In this document: positions 40,602 through 48,900 of the stretch, piece by piece
Position numbering within the stretch: position 1 is the stretch's first letter
Layout of the letters: each line of letters starts with the position of its first letter
Assembly: GCA_964017195.1 (NCBI GenBank)
Contig: OZ024897.1
Coordinates: 33,518,536-33,582,535, forward strand
DNA from: Siderastrea radians
Lineage: Eukaryota; Cnidaria; Anthozoa; Scleractinia; Rhizangiidae
Direction of reading: 5' to 3'
DNA length: 64,000 nucleotides
The notes under the pieces: generated by a model
Database searches by the model: none
What the model was told of the DNA's origin: nothing
Seen by the model: only the letters and a program-made list of their open reading frames with translations
Translations under genes and position numbers: made by a program

Positions 40602-42284
40602 TTATTGAAAACATGCCTGTTTGAGGCTTTTCAGTGATCAATTCATTAAAAAAATATATATGTACAATACTAAAACCTAATTGAGTGACATAAATTATAC
40701 CAACAACATGGTTAATTAAAAATTACAATAAATAAATATTACTATTACGATTGATGTAGAAATTCATTTAAGAGATATTGTTTTAGAGTTCTCTTGAAAC
40801 ATGCAGTAGTTTCGCATAGTTTCAGTCTTAAGTTTATATTGTTCCAGATGGAAACACCTCTGTAGTAAAAAGTTTTCTGTCCAGTTACAGTTTTTAATAA
40901 GGGAATGATCAGCTGTTGAAAATTCCGAGTTATACGCCGAGATACGTGGCCTCTTGTGATGAACTGAGATGTTAAACATTCAGGCGCGTGACCTGTCATA
41001 CATTTGAATGTTAAAATAGCATCACGATAATACAGGTTTGTTTTTACAGGAAGCCAGACCAATAGACCAATTTCGTTACTACCCATACTTTCCAAAGTAT
41101 GTGAAAGAGTGGTATTAAACCAGCTGACTCCATATTTAATATCTAAACAAAGAATTTACACGAAACAAAGCAGAAACAAAAAGTGGCATTCCACAGAAAC
41201 ATCACTAATGACTACTGATTTTATCCTTCGCGCTATTGTTCAGAAGAAAATTACTGCAGTTGAATACCTCGATATGAGTAAAGCCTTTGACACTATCAAC
41301 CATGCAATTCTACTAAAAAACTGAAAGACATTGGTCTCTCAGTTCCCGCACTTCAATGGTTTGAAAGTTATCTTTCTCAAAGACACCAGGCAGTTCGTAT
41401 TAATTCTGTCTTGTCTGATAAATTACCAGTAGTCAGTGGCGTACCACAAGGCAGTGTCCTGGGAGCATTACTGTTTAGCATCTACGTAAATGACCTACAT
41501 TACGTACCAAATGTCTGCAAAAACTGCTCTACTGAGTGTTACATAGAATAATACAACTATAGCTTGTATACATGATACAGGACACTTTCAGTCAAAGAAA
41601 TGTATTATGTTTTGACACATTGTGTAACAGCGTTTAGTGAGTGTTCTCTCTCAAAAAGTGAGAAGATCTGGTTACGAGAGTTAAGACTAAGCTAATCAAA
41701 ATACAGCTGTGTATATCTGACACAGGACTGCAATTCACGTTCATGTGGAACTAGCATTTAACATAGTAAAATGCTTAGTCTCTTAACCATATAACGGCCA
41801 TTCCTTCTTCTGAATATACAGACTTATGCCACAAATACTGATTACAAAGTCAGGCTTAATCTTAACCTAAGCGGCTTAGCATGGAACTCGAGAACTGTCC
41901 AAAAAGAACAGCTAAACGAGTTGATTTGACCTCCTTTTGTTTCTAAATAAGTATTTTAACCGAATTATTCCCAAGAACAATAAAATGCAACAAGGAGAAG
42001 TACAAAACAGTCAGGCAATTAATCCCACGAGGAAACTCAAATATGAACGATCGCTGTCAGAGCAATCTGACCGTGTGTTTAATTTGACCCTTGGTCATAT
42101 CGGGCCGGCGAGGTGATATTCTGTGATTTAAAATCACACTGTTGCGCTTCAAAAGAGAGTATTCTTAGAAAAAAGAGCTAATCAATAACCAGTCAAAAAC
42201 GTACAAGGGCATTAACAAATTGAAGCTATTCCCGTTAAAAAGAAGACATCAAACAACTTGCTCGCTCTTACCTTCGTCCGCCAT
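14908..42284 (-). CDS. ANKFY1: ANKFY1 / rabankyrin-5, 25 coding exons
   Basis: Rab5 effector with coiled coil, BTB, about 20 ankyrin repeats and a C-terminal FYVE finger that binds PI3P on early endosomes and macropinosomes. Exons in order: 42272-42284, 39275-39470, 38779-38897, 37814-37949, 36921-37044, 36136-36285, 34974-35245, 34425-34556, 33727-33795, 33315-33466, 32364-32529, 30782-31179, 30333-30569, 23100-23349, 22371-22539, 21545-21681, 21109-21247, 20062-20262, 19805-19981, 19009-19156, 18320-18410, 17994-18118, 16589-16735, 15778-15868, 14908-15037. The sum is 3969 nt (1322 aa) and every junction keeps frame. Start MADEG; coiled coil about 7-35; BTB about 62-150; ankyrins about 253-1245; FYVE about 1258-1318 with WIDG, RKHHCRHCG and RVC motifs. 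The human protein is about 150 residues shorter; the excess is an NPF-rich insert (exons 12-13). Intron 13 holds a whole transposon in the same orientation. Confidence 0.97.
15956..16267. mobile_element. MITE-like inverted repeat, ANKFY1 intron 23
   Basis: Arms of about 60 bp face each other. The left arm starts TCCTTTAAAGGAG and contains CACTCCAGAAACGGTGTAT; the right arm is its reverse complement with a few changes and small indels. The loop contains a TGACGTCA-type site and has no coding frame. Confidence 0.75.
16349..16561. mobile_element. MITE with TTAACCCTTTAAGCCC ends, copy 1
   Basis: About 210 bp with terminal inverted repeats CCCTTTAAGCCC / GGGGCTCAAAGGG in a TTAA-like context. A diverged second copy in the same orientation lies at 43861-44072, sharing GGTGATCATTTTCT and TTTGTCACT phrases. 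A non-autonomous DNA element in ANKFY1 intron 23. Confidence 0.75.
16826..17080. repeat. Inverted repeat, ANKFY1 intron 22
   Basis: CAATCCACCGTACGGAAAAA followed by GATGGCGGCTGTACATTT near 16826-16863 is repeated in reverse near 17040-17080 with few changes, leaving a loop of about 175 bp. Possibly a MITE; its termini were not resolved. Confidence 0.6.
18520..18679. mobile_element. pogo/Tigger-like MITE, ANKFY1 intron 20
   Basis: About 158 bp flanked by TA dinucleotides. Its ends are CAGTGGAACTTCGATTTAAC and the matching inverse near 18655-18678. TA targets and CAGTNGAACCTC-type ends are usual for pogo/Tigger elements. Confidence 0.7.
19372..19576. mobile_element. MITE-like inverted repeat, ANKFY1 intron 19
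   Basis: Arms carrying CCTCAGGCTTCTTGGTCAGC face each other at about 19379 and 19572 and extend through GGGTNGTCGCC. About 205 bp, non-coding. Confidence 0.7.
20440..20690. repeat. Degenerate tandem repeat, ANKFY1 intron 17
   Basis: Two or more units of about 100-110 bp share CAAATGA.AGC.AATGTACAGGA, TTTCCT and CTGTTTAT.A. The plus strand is open over about 210 codons here, which makes a repetitive peptide (ANVQxFPxxLFI). This is most likely a by-product of the repeat and not a gene. Confidence 0.6.
22661..22888. repeat. Minisatellite with GCGCGGGAAAA cores
   Basis: Five or six units, about 28-30 bp apart in the better part, carry AAGCGCGGGAAAA followed by a TGCA word and TGGTGCC. The cores fit the E2F consensus (TTTSGCGC in reverse). 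It lies in intron 14 of ANKFY1. Confidence 0.75.
23713..23744. repeat. Left terminal inverted repeat of the 6.4-kb transposon
   Basis: 32 bp, identical in reverse to 30077-30108. It contains the palindrome AGCGCT and a near-palindrome GCGCATGTGC, which could be transposase-binding parts. It is preceded directly by the 9-bp duplication. Confidence 0.95.
24534..29823 (-). CDS. Transposon gene: transposase-like, RING-H2, protease-like
   Basis: Eight exons: 29398-29823, 28888-28959, 28640-28709, 28038-28284, 27677-27869, 27097-27443, 25952-26921, 24534-25739. They sum to 3531 nt (1176 aa), all phases agree and the gene is intact. Residues 1-21 are hydrophobic and look like a signal peptide, which is odd for a transposase. 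Cys clusters lie at 61/64, 79 and 120/123. Residues 337-350 contain INFLDDYHNIH, a possible acidic active-site strand. The region up to about 710 (QKKPRPYQSS, RRRHYDKS, IEIWHSLLRAHT) resembles an uncharacterised, cnidarian-expanded, transposon-linked family that I recall, possibly DUF6589-like. A canonical RING-H2 finger has ligands C831, C834, C845, H847, H850, C853, C860, C863. A C-terminal region has SNAC (C1003) and FDSHFHG (D1132, H1134), a Cys plus Asp-x-His layout like cysteine deubiquitinases of clan CA. Functions are inferred. Confidence 0.85.
30077..30108. repeat. Right terminal inverted repeat of the 6.4-kb transposon
   Basis: Exact reverse complement of the left repeat. The nine bases after it (30109-30117) repeat the nine before the left end. 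The transposon gene's ATG lies about 255 bp inside this end, so its promoter should be in that interval. Confidence 0.95.
30141..30295. mobile_element. MITE with CAGCCTCGTTCCCAG ends
   Basis: About 155 bp with inverted ends CAGCCTCGTTCCCAG / CTGGGGACGAGGCTG and a TGACGTCA site inside. It lies between the large transposon and ANKFY1 exon 13. Confidence 0.7.
31802..31867. repeat. Hairpin CTCGTTCCCAGGGTCTCTCC
   Basis: Near-perfect inverted repeat with arms of about 25 bp (CTCGTTCCCAGGGTCTCTCC and its complement ending GGGAACGAAG), in ANKFY1 intron 11. The arm begins like the end of the nearby MITE at 30141. Confidence 0.75.
32866..33043. repeat. 30-bp minisatellite, six units
   Basis: Unit GGTAAGGTGATGGGGTTACC then CTGCCCCAGG, with few changes between units, in ANKFY1 intron 10. 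Confidence 0.9.
34150..34270 (+). mobile_element. tRNA-derived SINE fragment
   Basis: It has a tRNA-like A box (GTGGCCAAGTGGTTAGGGTG) and B box (GGTTCAAGTC) about 40 bp apart, then non-tRNA sequence with CACTTGGATTTG. There is no well-paired acceptor stem, so it is not called a functional tRNA gene. Confidence 0.55.
35698..35924. mobile_element. MITE-like inverted repeat, ANKFY1 intron 6
   Basis: Ends share CCATTTTTTATCCG, a C-rich stretch and CTAAGGATGGCA in opposite orientation. Three internal direct repeats contain GTTAATTTTTTGG or similar. Confidence 0.65.
36393..36770. repeat. GGATCCTATAAG-type palindromic low-complexity region
   Basis: More than twenty AGGATC or GATCCT words, many joined as AGGATCCT palindromes, interrupted at about 36591-36620 by a GAT microsatellite. 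It lies in ANKFY1 intron 5. Confidence 0.75.
40215..40513. mobile_element. MITE with GGCCCGTTTACACATGC ends, ANKFY1 intron 1
   Basis: About 300 bp. The ends GGCCCGTTTACACATGC and GCATGTGTAAACAGGCC are inverted, flanked by TAA on both sides (40212-40214 and 40514-40516), as for PIF/Harbinger-derived MITEs. Inside are many GCAATTTTTG-type words. Confidence 0.75.
40551..41080 (-). pseudogene. Non-LTR retrotransposon, 3' part
   Basis: On the minus strand an open stretch ends in a C-terminal peptide typical of cnidarian non-LTR elements: WLPVKTNLYYRDAILTFKCM, then FITRGHVSRR and FYYRGVSIWNN. The stop is at 40745. The 3' end runs into a (TATG)n tail at 40551-40601, a simple-repeat tail as in CR1/L2-like elements. 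It is 5'-broken, and the upstream part of the same kind of element lies next to it in the opposite orientation. It sits in intron 1 of ANKFY1. Confidence 0.75.
41081..41560 (+). pseudogene. Non-LTR retrotransposon, inverted reverse-transcriptase part
   Basis: Plus-strand frames show reverse-transcriptase motifs: SKVCERVVLNQL, YLDMSKAFDTINHAILL, then, after a frameshift near 41322, SGVPQGSVLGALLFSIYVND. The expected YxDD site reads YIE followed by a stop, so it is dead. It lies head-to-head with the 3' fragment at 40551-41080, the layout made by twin priming during insertion. Confidence 0.75.
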
Positions 42285-43860
42285 CTTGGATCCTTATGTA
42301 ACACTCGTCCCATACCCCACTGGGTTATGGTGGGATACTCCACCTTTGTCTCGTTCTTTTTCCACTGATCTTTGCCAGTTATGAAGGCTATTCGGTCTAT
42401 TTGCTCTTTTTCACTGCTCTTAATATTGCAGGAAAGTAGCAAAGGTTATTAAGCATTTTTGTTCCTGAAATGGAGTATAATTTCCGCCTTGCAGCCAAGA
42501 TTGAGCATGCTACATGCTGGTTGCCCTGTGCAAGATCCAGGAAGTTCCCTTGCAAGCTAGTTCTTTTAGGGGGTAGGGTGGGGGAGAGGCTTGCAAGAGG
42601 CTATGATCTCGGTAGGAGCAATATTTTTTTAATAAATAAAATAAATAAATGTTTTAAAAATGCAGCAAAGTAGGAAGGGGCTGCCCTCAATGATTGTGAG
42701 GTTACATGTATTTCATGGAAAGTGTAACAGATCTGGTTTTTATCTAACAATTGGGTAGAAAACAAATTGCTGAATGCAGAAAACAAGATACTTCCTGATA
42801 TTTTATACCCACTAAATAAAAAAGAACATTCAAAGCACTTTCCTTCATTTCATTGGTTAAAACTCCTCCATTCAGGCAGAATGAGGTTGACGTCCAAATT
42901 GGCAGTGCAATTTATGAAATTTCAATTTGTTTAACATTTCTTTATTTTTTCGTCATGTATAGTACAACTATGCATTAATAGCATCCATATTTATACAAAA
43001 TACTAATTCTTGATAATTTATGCCTTGTCAAACTTAATTTATTTTAGGCTATATTGTACAAAAATGCACATGAATTTCTCTCCAGCTTATAAGTGGTTTC
43101 AGTGAAATCGAATCGATACCAGTATATTGTAACAAATTTAATTTGAGACCGAATGCTTTAAATTGCAGCACAAAAGTCATCAAGACCAAGCATACGTATT
43201 TTCTTTGTAAGAAATTATTACTGTATACAATTTTAAGTGACTTTTTACTAAAAAGAAGAAGCACCAATAATGTCTTAATCCTTTATTTTACAATACAATA
43301 ATTACATATTTGCATCTTTGTTAAATCCTGTGGAATTATATTCTCCCAAAATAAAATGTACAATCTTGCCACAAACTACACGTACTGCAGGTTAGCTTAT
43401 GGAAATTGTGATCAAAAAATGTCTCTGTCAAGATATGAAAGAGCAAGCTGCTGTGTTCTTACATTCCATATTTCCTTCCTTAAATGCCTACTATCCAGCA
43501 ATGTGATTGAAAACCGCTTAGGACTGACGTTTGTTAACATGGACAACAGAATTGTACACAAACACAGTTACCAAGCTTTGTGTAAGGAGAGGGCTCAAAG
43601 TAAAAAAAGTGTGGGCTCTCAATTGATGTTTCAGTGATGATTATGTCAAGTGTCTGTCATTATATTTTAAACATTTTTGAGCAGATTGATTGAAACAGGT
43701 CTACTGCATGTTTATTGGTGAAATCTGATTAAGAACACTAGATGAAGATGAAATTTAACACAGCTTGTTTAGCTATCTGTAAATACAGTTTCCTCTAAAA
43801 TTAACCAAGATGGTTGCTCAACTATGTCTTGTTTGATGACGTAGTCAGTTTTGAATTACC

Positions 43861-44072
43861 TTTAACCCTTTAAGCCCTGACATAAAAATGCATATTCTCC
43901 TTACTGTTCTCCATACATTCCTTATGGAACTAGTAAGGAGAGTTTGTCTAAATATCAAGACATCTTATCCTTGGTGATCATTTTCTCTATTCTTATCACT
44001 TGAATGTTTGAACAAGTATTGATAATGTAAAGAGAAATTTCATTTTTGTCACTGTTAGCGCTTAAAGGTTAA
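43861..44072. mobile_element. MITE with TTAACCCTTTAAGCCC ends, copy 2
   Basis: Same family and orientation as 16349-16561, with GGTGATCATTTTCTCTATTC and TTTTTGTCACT shared. Its right end has decayed (CGCTTAAAGGTTAA). Confidence 0.75.
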
Positions 44073-44078
44073 GGAATA

Positions 44079-44402
44079 CAGTCGAACCTCCCTGGGCGAC
44101 CACCTCTCATAAGCAACTGTGACCAGTTTGTAAGCTCATGGCTTGAAATTTTCAACTGATTATAACCTTAAATCGACCACCTGACACATGACTCCATCTC
44201 ACTGTGTGCAAGCTGTATAGCGTGGTACCACACAACCCTAATATGACTTAATTAAAGTGCCAATTTGAGAATACTAAAGGAACATTAAACCTCATTTTAG
44301 GTTGTGTCAGTTTTTGTGGTCTGACCTCTTGTGAACAACCACCTCCCATAAATGACCACTTAGGCTTGACATTTGGGTGGTCACTTACAGGAGGTTCAAC
44401 TG
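44079..44402. mobile_element. pogo/Tigger-like MITE with CAGTCGAACCTCC ends
   Basis: 324 bp flanked by TA on both sides, with CAGTCGAACCTCC at the left and GGAGGTTCAACTG at the right. The inside keeps ACCACCT and TGACCAC words. Similar in type to 18520-18679. Confidence 0.8.
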
Positions 44403-44532
44403 TATTCATTCTTCTCCATAATAATATTATTACACAGACTCTCAATTGTCTGAACAAACATGGTCCAACTGAGTCTGAATAATCAAGGTTCAATTACTCC
44501 CCCACCCCCATGCAAGGCACTAACTGAATCCT

Positions 44533-45705
44533 TTACAAAGGCGTTACAGTAGCTTGCCTTCCAAATTCCTTGCATTTTACCCAGATTGAGGCACTATAAA
44601 GTTCATGGAGATACCTGAAGACACTGCTGTGTTCTGAATGATATCCAGCAATATCTTGGTCAGAGGAAGGTCTTGGCAATGTCTTAAATCTTCCTCTGTC
44701 AAGTCTGGGAGCTTCAGTATTCGCATAAACTGTCCGTACATTGTTTCGCCTTCGTTCAGATTTGGTCCTCAGGTTTCGATGCATTCCTTCACGTTTTACC
44801 CTCGTGGTCAAATCACTGTCATCCCTGCTACGGGATGGCACATTCCCACTTAACCTGTTCAACAAATCCTCCGTATGCATGTCTTCCAACCGCCCCATAT
44901 CTGAATAGCTAAGAGGCATTATGTCTGTGGGGTGCTTAGAGTACGAATAAAAACCTTCATCAAGGGAAAATTCAGTTGGAATTGGAATTTGATCATCATC
45001 GTCGTCATCATCAATACTGATCAAATTACCAACCACTGGCTCTGATCTGGGAACAGTTGAGTCACGGTTGACAGTACTGCTATAAGCTGCAGAGGTATCT
45101 TCTTCCATTGTAGAGGGTTGCATATTATCAATAATGTCATTATTTTTAGAATCTCTCGAGACAGGTCTTTCAACAACTGACCCAGAGGTGTTCGAGTTTT
45201 TCTGTTTATCATCGACACTAATAATATTTGAAGCACCGGAAACGTTGACGAACGAATTTGCATTCGTACTAGAACTACTGGAGCTTGCAGTGGCCAAGTC
45301 GTTTTCTTCGGATGTCAACTTTTCTAGGGTGCTTTCAAAAGACTCCACCATCATTTTCAAGCATTCATAATTCGAATGCGTAATCGCTCTCATCCACGAC
45401 TCCATTTCCTTTGGTGTATCAGCTCCAAGGATATAAGTTCTGGAGCCATCGCCTCCAAATGTTATCTGAAAGGCGTACGGCTCCCCACTTTCAGCTAATT
45501 CCACATGACAGTTATCCAACACAATAACACCGATCGGCTCTTTGTCAGATCGTTTCTCGAAATAATACAAAAGATTGCCTTTGAGAATAAACCAACGCCG
45601 CTGATACCCTCTGTTCAATTCCCCTTTCTTGTTCAGAAAACCTTCTTTGTCCGTCGGGGCAGAGGAAGTGGAATATTCAGCCACGCATCTCTCGTTTAGC
45701 CTCAT
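44533..45705 (-). CDS. PHETA1: PHETA / sesquipedalian (PH-domain endosomal protein)
   Basis: 390 residues in one coding exon. PHETA proteins sit on endosomes and recycling carriers and bind the inositol phosphatases OCRL and INPP5B. The start MRLNER followed by a PH domain (about 17-112: GFLNKKGELNRGYQRRWFIL, PIGVIVLDNC, a final MESWMRAITH helix) is the family pattern. The middle is long, Ser/Asp-rich and disordered, with seven Asp in a row. The C-terminus keeps an F&H motif (F363-RYL-H367-ELY), the OCRL-binding signature. It is longer than the roughly 250-residue human proteins, because of the middle. It probably represents the ancestor of vertebrate PHETA1 and PHETA2, so the symbol is nominal. 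It is divergently paired with PLBD2. Confidence 0.93.
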   Translation of the reverse strand: MRLNERCVAEYSTSSAPTDKEGFLNKKGELNRGYQRRWFILKGNLLYYFEKRSDKEPIGVIVLDNCHVELAESGEPYAFQITFGGDGSRTYILGADTPKEMESWMRAITHSNYECLKMMVESFESTLEKLTSEENDLATASSSSSSTNANSFVNVSGASNIISVDDKQKNSNTSGSVVERPVSRDSKNNDIIDNMQPSTMEEDTSAAYSSTVNRDSTVPRSEPVVGNLISIDDDDDDDQIPIPTEFSLDEGFYSYSKHPTDIMPLSYSDMGRLEDMHTEDLLNRLSGNVPSRSRDDSDLTTRVKREGMHRNLRTKSERRRNNVRTVYANTEAPRLDRGRFKTLPRPSSDQDIAGYHSEHSSVFRYLHELYSASIWVKCKEFGRQATVTPL

Positions 45706-45936
45706 GTTAATTCAACTAATTTTTCGTTAAATCGCAAAATAACTGTCTCGAAGATGTTATTTCTAAAAATCTAATATGGTTCAACTTTAAATATGCAAAT
45801 AAAACCCGTCACAAGTAATTTGGTGCTGGAAAACAGTCACGTCCAGACGCCATTTTGTCAATGGTCACGTGATCTCCAAAGAAGCTAGCCAGGAGAGAAG
45901 CTGGGTTCTAATCCCGTGACAGTGGCAAAAGTCATC
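45706..45936. promoter_or_regulatory. Likely bidirectional promoter, PHETA / PLBD2
   Basis: 231 bp separate the two start codons, which point away from each other, so both 5' UTRs and promoters must share this space unless upstream non-coding exons exist. It contains a CLEAR-like E-box at 45864-45873. CGCCATTTTG at 45848-45857 resembles the YY1 motif often found near start sites. Confidence 0.6.
45864..45873. promoter_or_regulatory. CLEAR-like E-box (TFEB/MITF type)
   Basis: GTCACGTGAT differs from the CLEAR consensus GTCACGTGAC by the last base and contains the perfect palindrome TCACGTGA. CLEAR sites mark lysosomal gene promoters. This one is about 65 bp upstream of the PLBD2 start codon. 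Binding is inferred. Confidence 0.55.
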
Positions 45937-48900
45937 ATGGCAGAAGGAGGCTGTTTCAGAGTTTTTGTCTTTTTGCTAGCGATTTGTGCCGGCATCATCG
46001 AAGCAAATGGAAACGAAAAACTTGCTTCAGTGGTGCTAGATTCCGATGGCAAAACGTTACTCCTTAAACCTGGATACGACCCCTCACAGCCCGTCGTAGC
46101 TTGGGGCAAATTTCGTGACCAAATTAGTTCGACAGGGTAAGCTTGAATTTGCTTTTTTTTTCAGATTTTTTCTGTTCTTTGAAGATACTTGAATTCTAAA
46201 AGCTCAGGCACTAAAGCTGAAGGATATGTCCATTTAAGGCTGATAGGAACCTTTACTTAGCCAGCAAAGCAACCATCTTAAGCCTGACACTTTCGATTCG
46301 TTATTTCCGCATTTTAAGCTTACATAACTTAACGTTTATGTTATGATTTTTTGCCGTCAATGCCACTCTACAATAGCTTTAGACTCACTGGTTAGTTCAC
46401 ACTTTTGATGCACAAATATAATTTTTGCTTGTTTTCTGTTTTGTACCCACATATAAACATGTGTTCTACTAATCATGCATCATGGGGTAAACCCGTGATG
46501 CATCCCAGGGGGGTGGGGAACTCCACAATATATGCTGTGTAGGTATGTGCCGCCCAAAGTGGCGTGTACGTAATGGTCTCTACATTGCGGTGAAATTCCA
46601 TTTTGACTCTCTCTTTCTTTGTCTCTCTTTACCCACGTATATACTGTGGGTAATCCTACAGTGGACTACCATCCCATCTAGGGGGGAGTGGTGATGCTTC
46701 TAGTTCAGTAGTTGCCCTATGCTACCAAAACTGAGTTTGCATCAGGGGCCAGTTGCAGCCCATGTTAATTTTTATTCAAGTCTTATACAACTCAACCACT
46801 TTCCAGGTTTTATGACTTCTGAAGAGAACAGTTTAGATTCACTCTAACATGTACAAAATAGCTTTTCAATTAAATGAAAAAGCCATTGGAAGCTTTATGG
46901 TGTCTGCACTGTAAAGAACTTAATGCCTATATTTGCAACCTTGCTTGCTTTGCAGATGGTCATTCCTTGAAGTTCATACAAATGGCTCACTTCCGGACAA
47001 TACACAAGCCATGGCTGCGGGAATGATAGAGGGATCCCTTACTGGGGAACTGATGTATAAAGCTTATCAAAACACATTAGCTGGTTACTGCGACTCTGAT
47101 CCAGATTTCTGCATGAAACTTGGCAGGTTCCTTGGTGAAAACTTAAAATGGATTTCAGCTCAAATTGCTAACAACCCTGGTGATAAGTATTGGTACCAGG
47201 TACGTTTACAGTAAGGGCAGACAAAAGCTCTTAGTTTAATGTACCTTATTTTCTCAATTAAATGCCAGTGGCCATTTATTGAAAACTAGACCTCGTAAAC
47301 CCAGCGTTTATTCGAACCAAGCATTTTTTCAGGGCCAAGCGTTTATTAAAACAGGTTATTTTTTTTATCATTTTATTTGTAGCCTTAGATTTTGGCTTCA
47401 AATACTTTACGTTCACTAAAATTACAGCTAAATATAGCACAACATAAATAAAGCAGGAATATAATGTCACCTTTTTTCTATAGTCAATAAAATTCAGAAC
47501 AAGGCAGGAGAAATGGGTGCTCAGTAGCATGTAGAGTAACATCATGTCAACTTTCCTTTGTTAAATTAAGCCCAACTGAACTAAAGTACTGTTGAGTAGG
47601 TCTTGAACCTTTTTTGTTGCTATGACTAATATTGGATGAGAATCAGTGACGTGAAGGTTCAGTTTCGAATAAACACTGGATCTCAAATAAATGCCAGTAC
47701 CTCGAATAAACGCTGAGGCACTTATTTTAAATTTGAGCGCACTGTGAGAGTCAAATGTGTTGCCTAAGAAGACACCACAAAAACAATCGACTAAGGAATT
47801 CATGTTGATTCCAACAGGATACATTTAATTTCCACCTGTTCTGAATAAACCAAAAATTCCCCAAAAAGCACAATTCTACCTTTTTCAAGTAAACTGCCTT
47901 CCCTTCCCCTGCATCCCATCTGTGGCCATAAAGTGATAAATACTTCCCAAGTGCAGGGGAGGGGAAGCAGAAATGCTTGCTTTGCGGGCTACTTAAAATA
48001 CACGTATTCTGTTGATCAAGTCAGCTGTCAAGAATAGAGTTACCAAACAGGAGATCCTAAAAGCACATCAATATAATCCAGTTCAAGCATTCCCTTTGTG
48101 GAATAATTCCAAAAGGAACACACCAGTTATCATTTAATTATTGTTTATGGGAGTGGATTTGAAACATTGAAGCACAGAAAGGAACATTAAATCAACAGGC
48201 TAGCAAAAAGTGAATGTACAAAATTGACCATGTCATATACTTTGTCTATGTCAGGGCTCAAGACTAACTTTTCAGCTTAGTAGCCAAGTGGCTATAAGTG
48301 AGAGGTTTGATTTTACTAGCCTAAATAAATGTTCACTAGCCAGACTTTTTTTGCATGATTTCATACTGTGTTCAATATGTCTAATTTTTAGCCAAGTTAA
48401 GTACTACAACTGTAAATATGCCTCTCTGTAATCTCAAGAGTGAAGAACTTGAATGTTGACTATTCTTTCCAACGGTTAAAGATACTCACACGTGGAATAC
48501 AAAGTACTATGTGCGTTCAGGGCAAATTCCCAGGCGTAATGTAGTTCACGCCTCTCTTTTCCATTTCGGTCACATCATGACGAATAACTTGAACAGTTAA
48601 CCTTATATGAGCATGTCATCATAATTATGGAGGAACATTGGGAGGACAAGACTAACACTGTAAGAATGTTGTAAGGTACGGAGAAACGTAAAAAAGACAA
48701 GACTGATACAGCACTTAACTCACGTATGGAAAAACGTCTACCAGAGAAGACTAGTATATTATAAGCGTATCTGAGTGCGGAGAAGTATTCAGCAGAAAAA
48801 CTAATAAGGTTCGAACTTAATAAGGTACAGAGAAACGTTGAGAAGTCATATCAAACCATTGGTTACAAATGCAGTACAGTAGTGGGAAGAAACGCTGTTA

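Larger units (their letters stand above)
42285..44532. other. ANKFY1 upstream and PHETA downstream region
   Basis: Should hold the ANKFY1 promoter and 5' UTR (just above 42284) and the PHETA 3' UTR (just below 44533). Apart from two MITEs (43861-44072 and 44079-44402) I see no further gene; the short open frames have no recognisable motifs. Confidence 0.6.
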
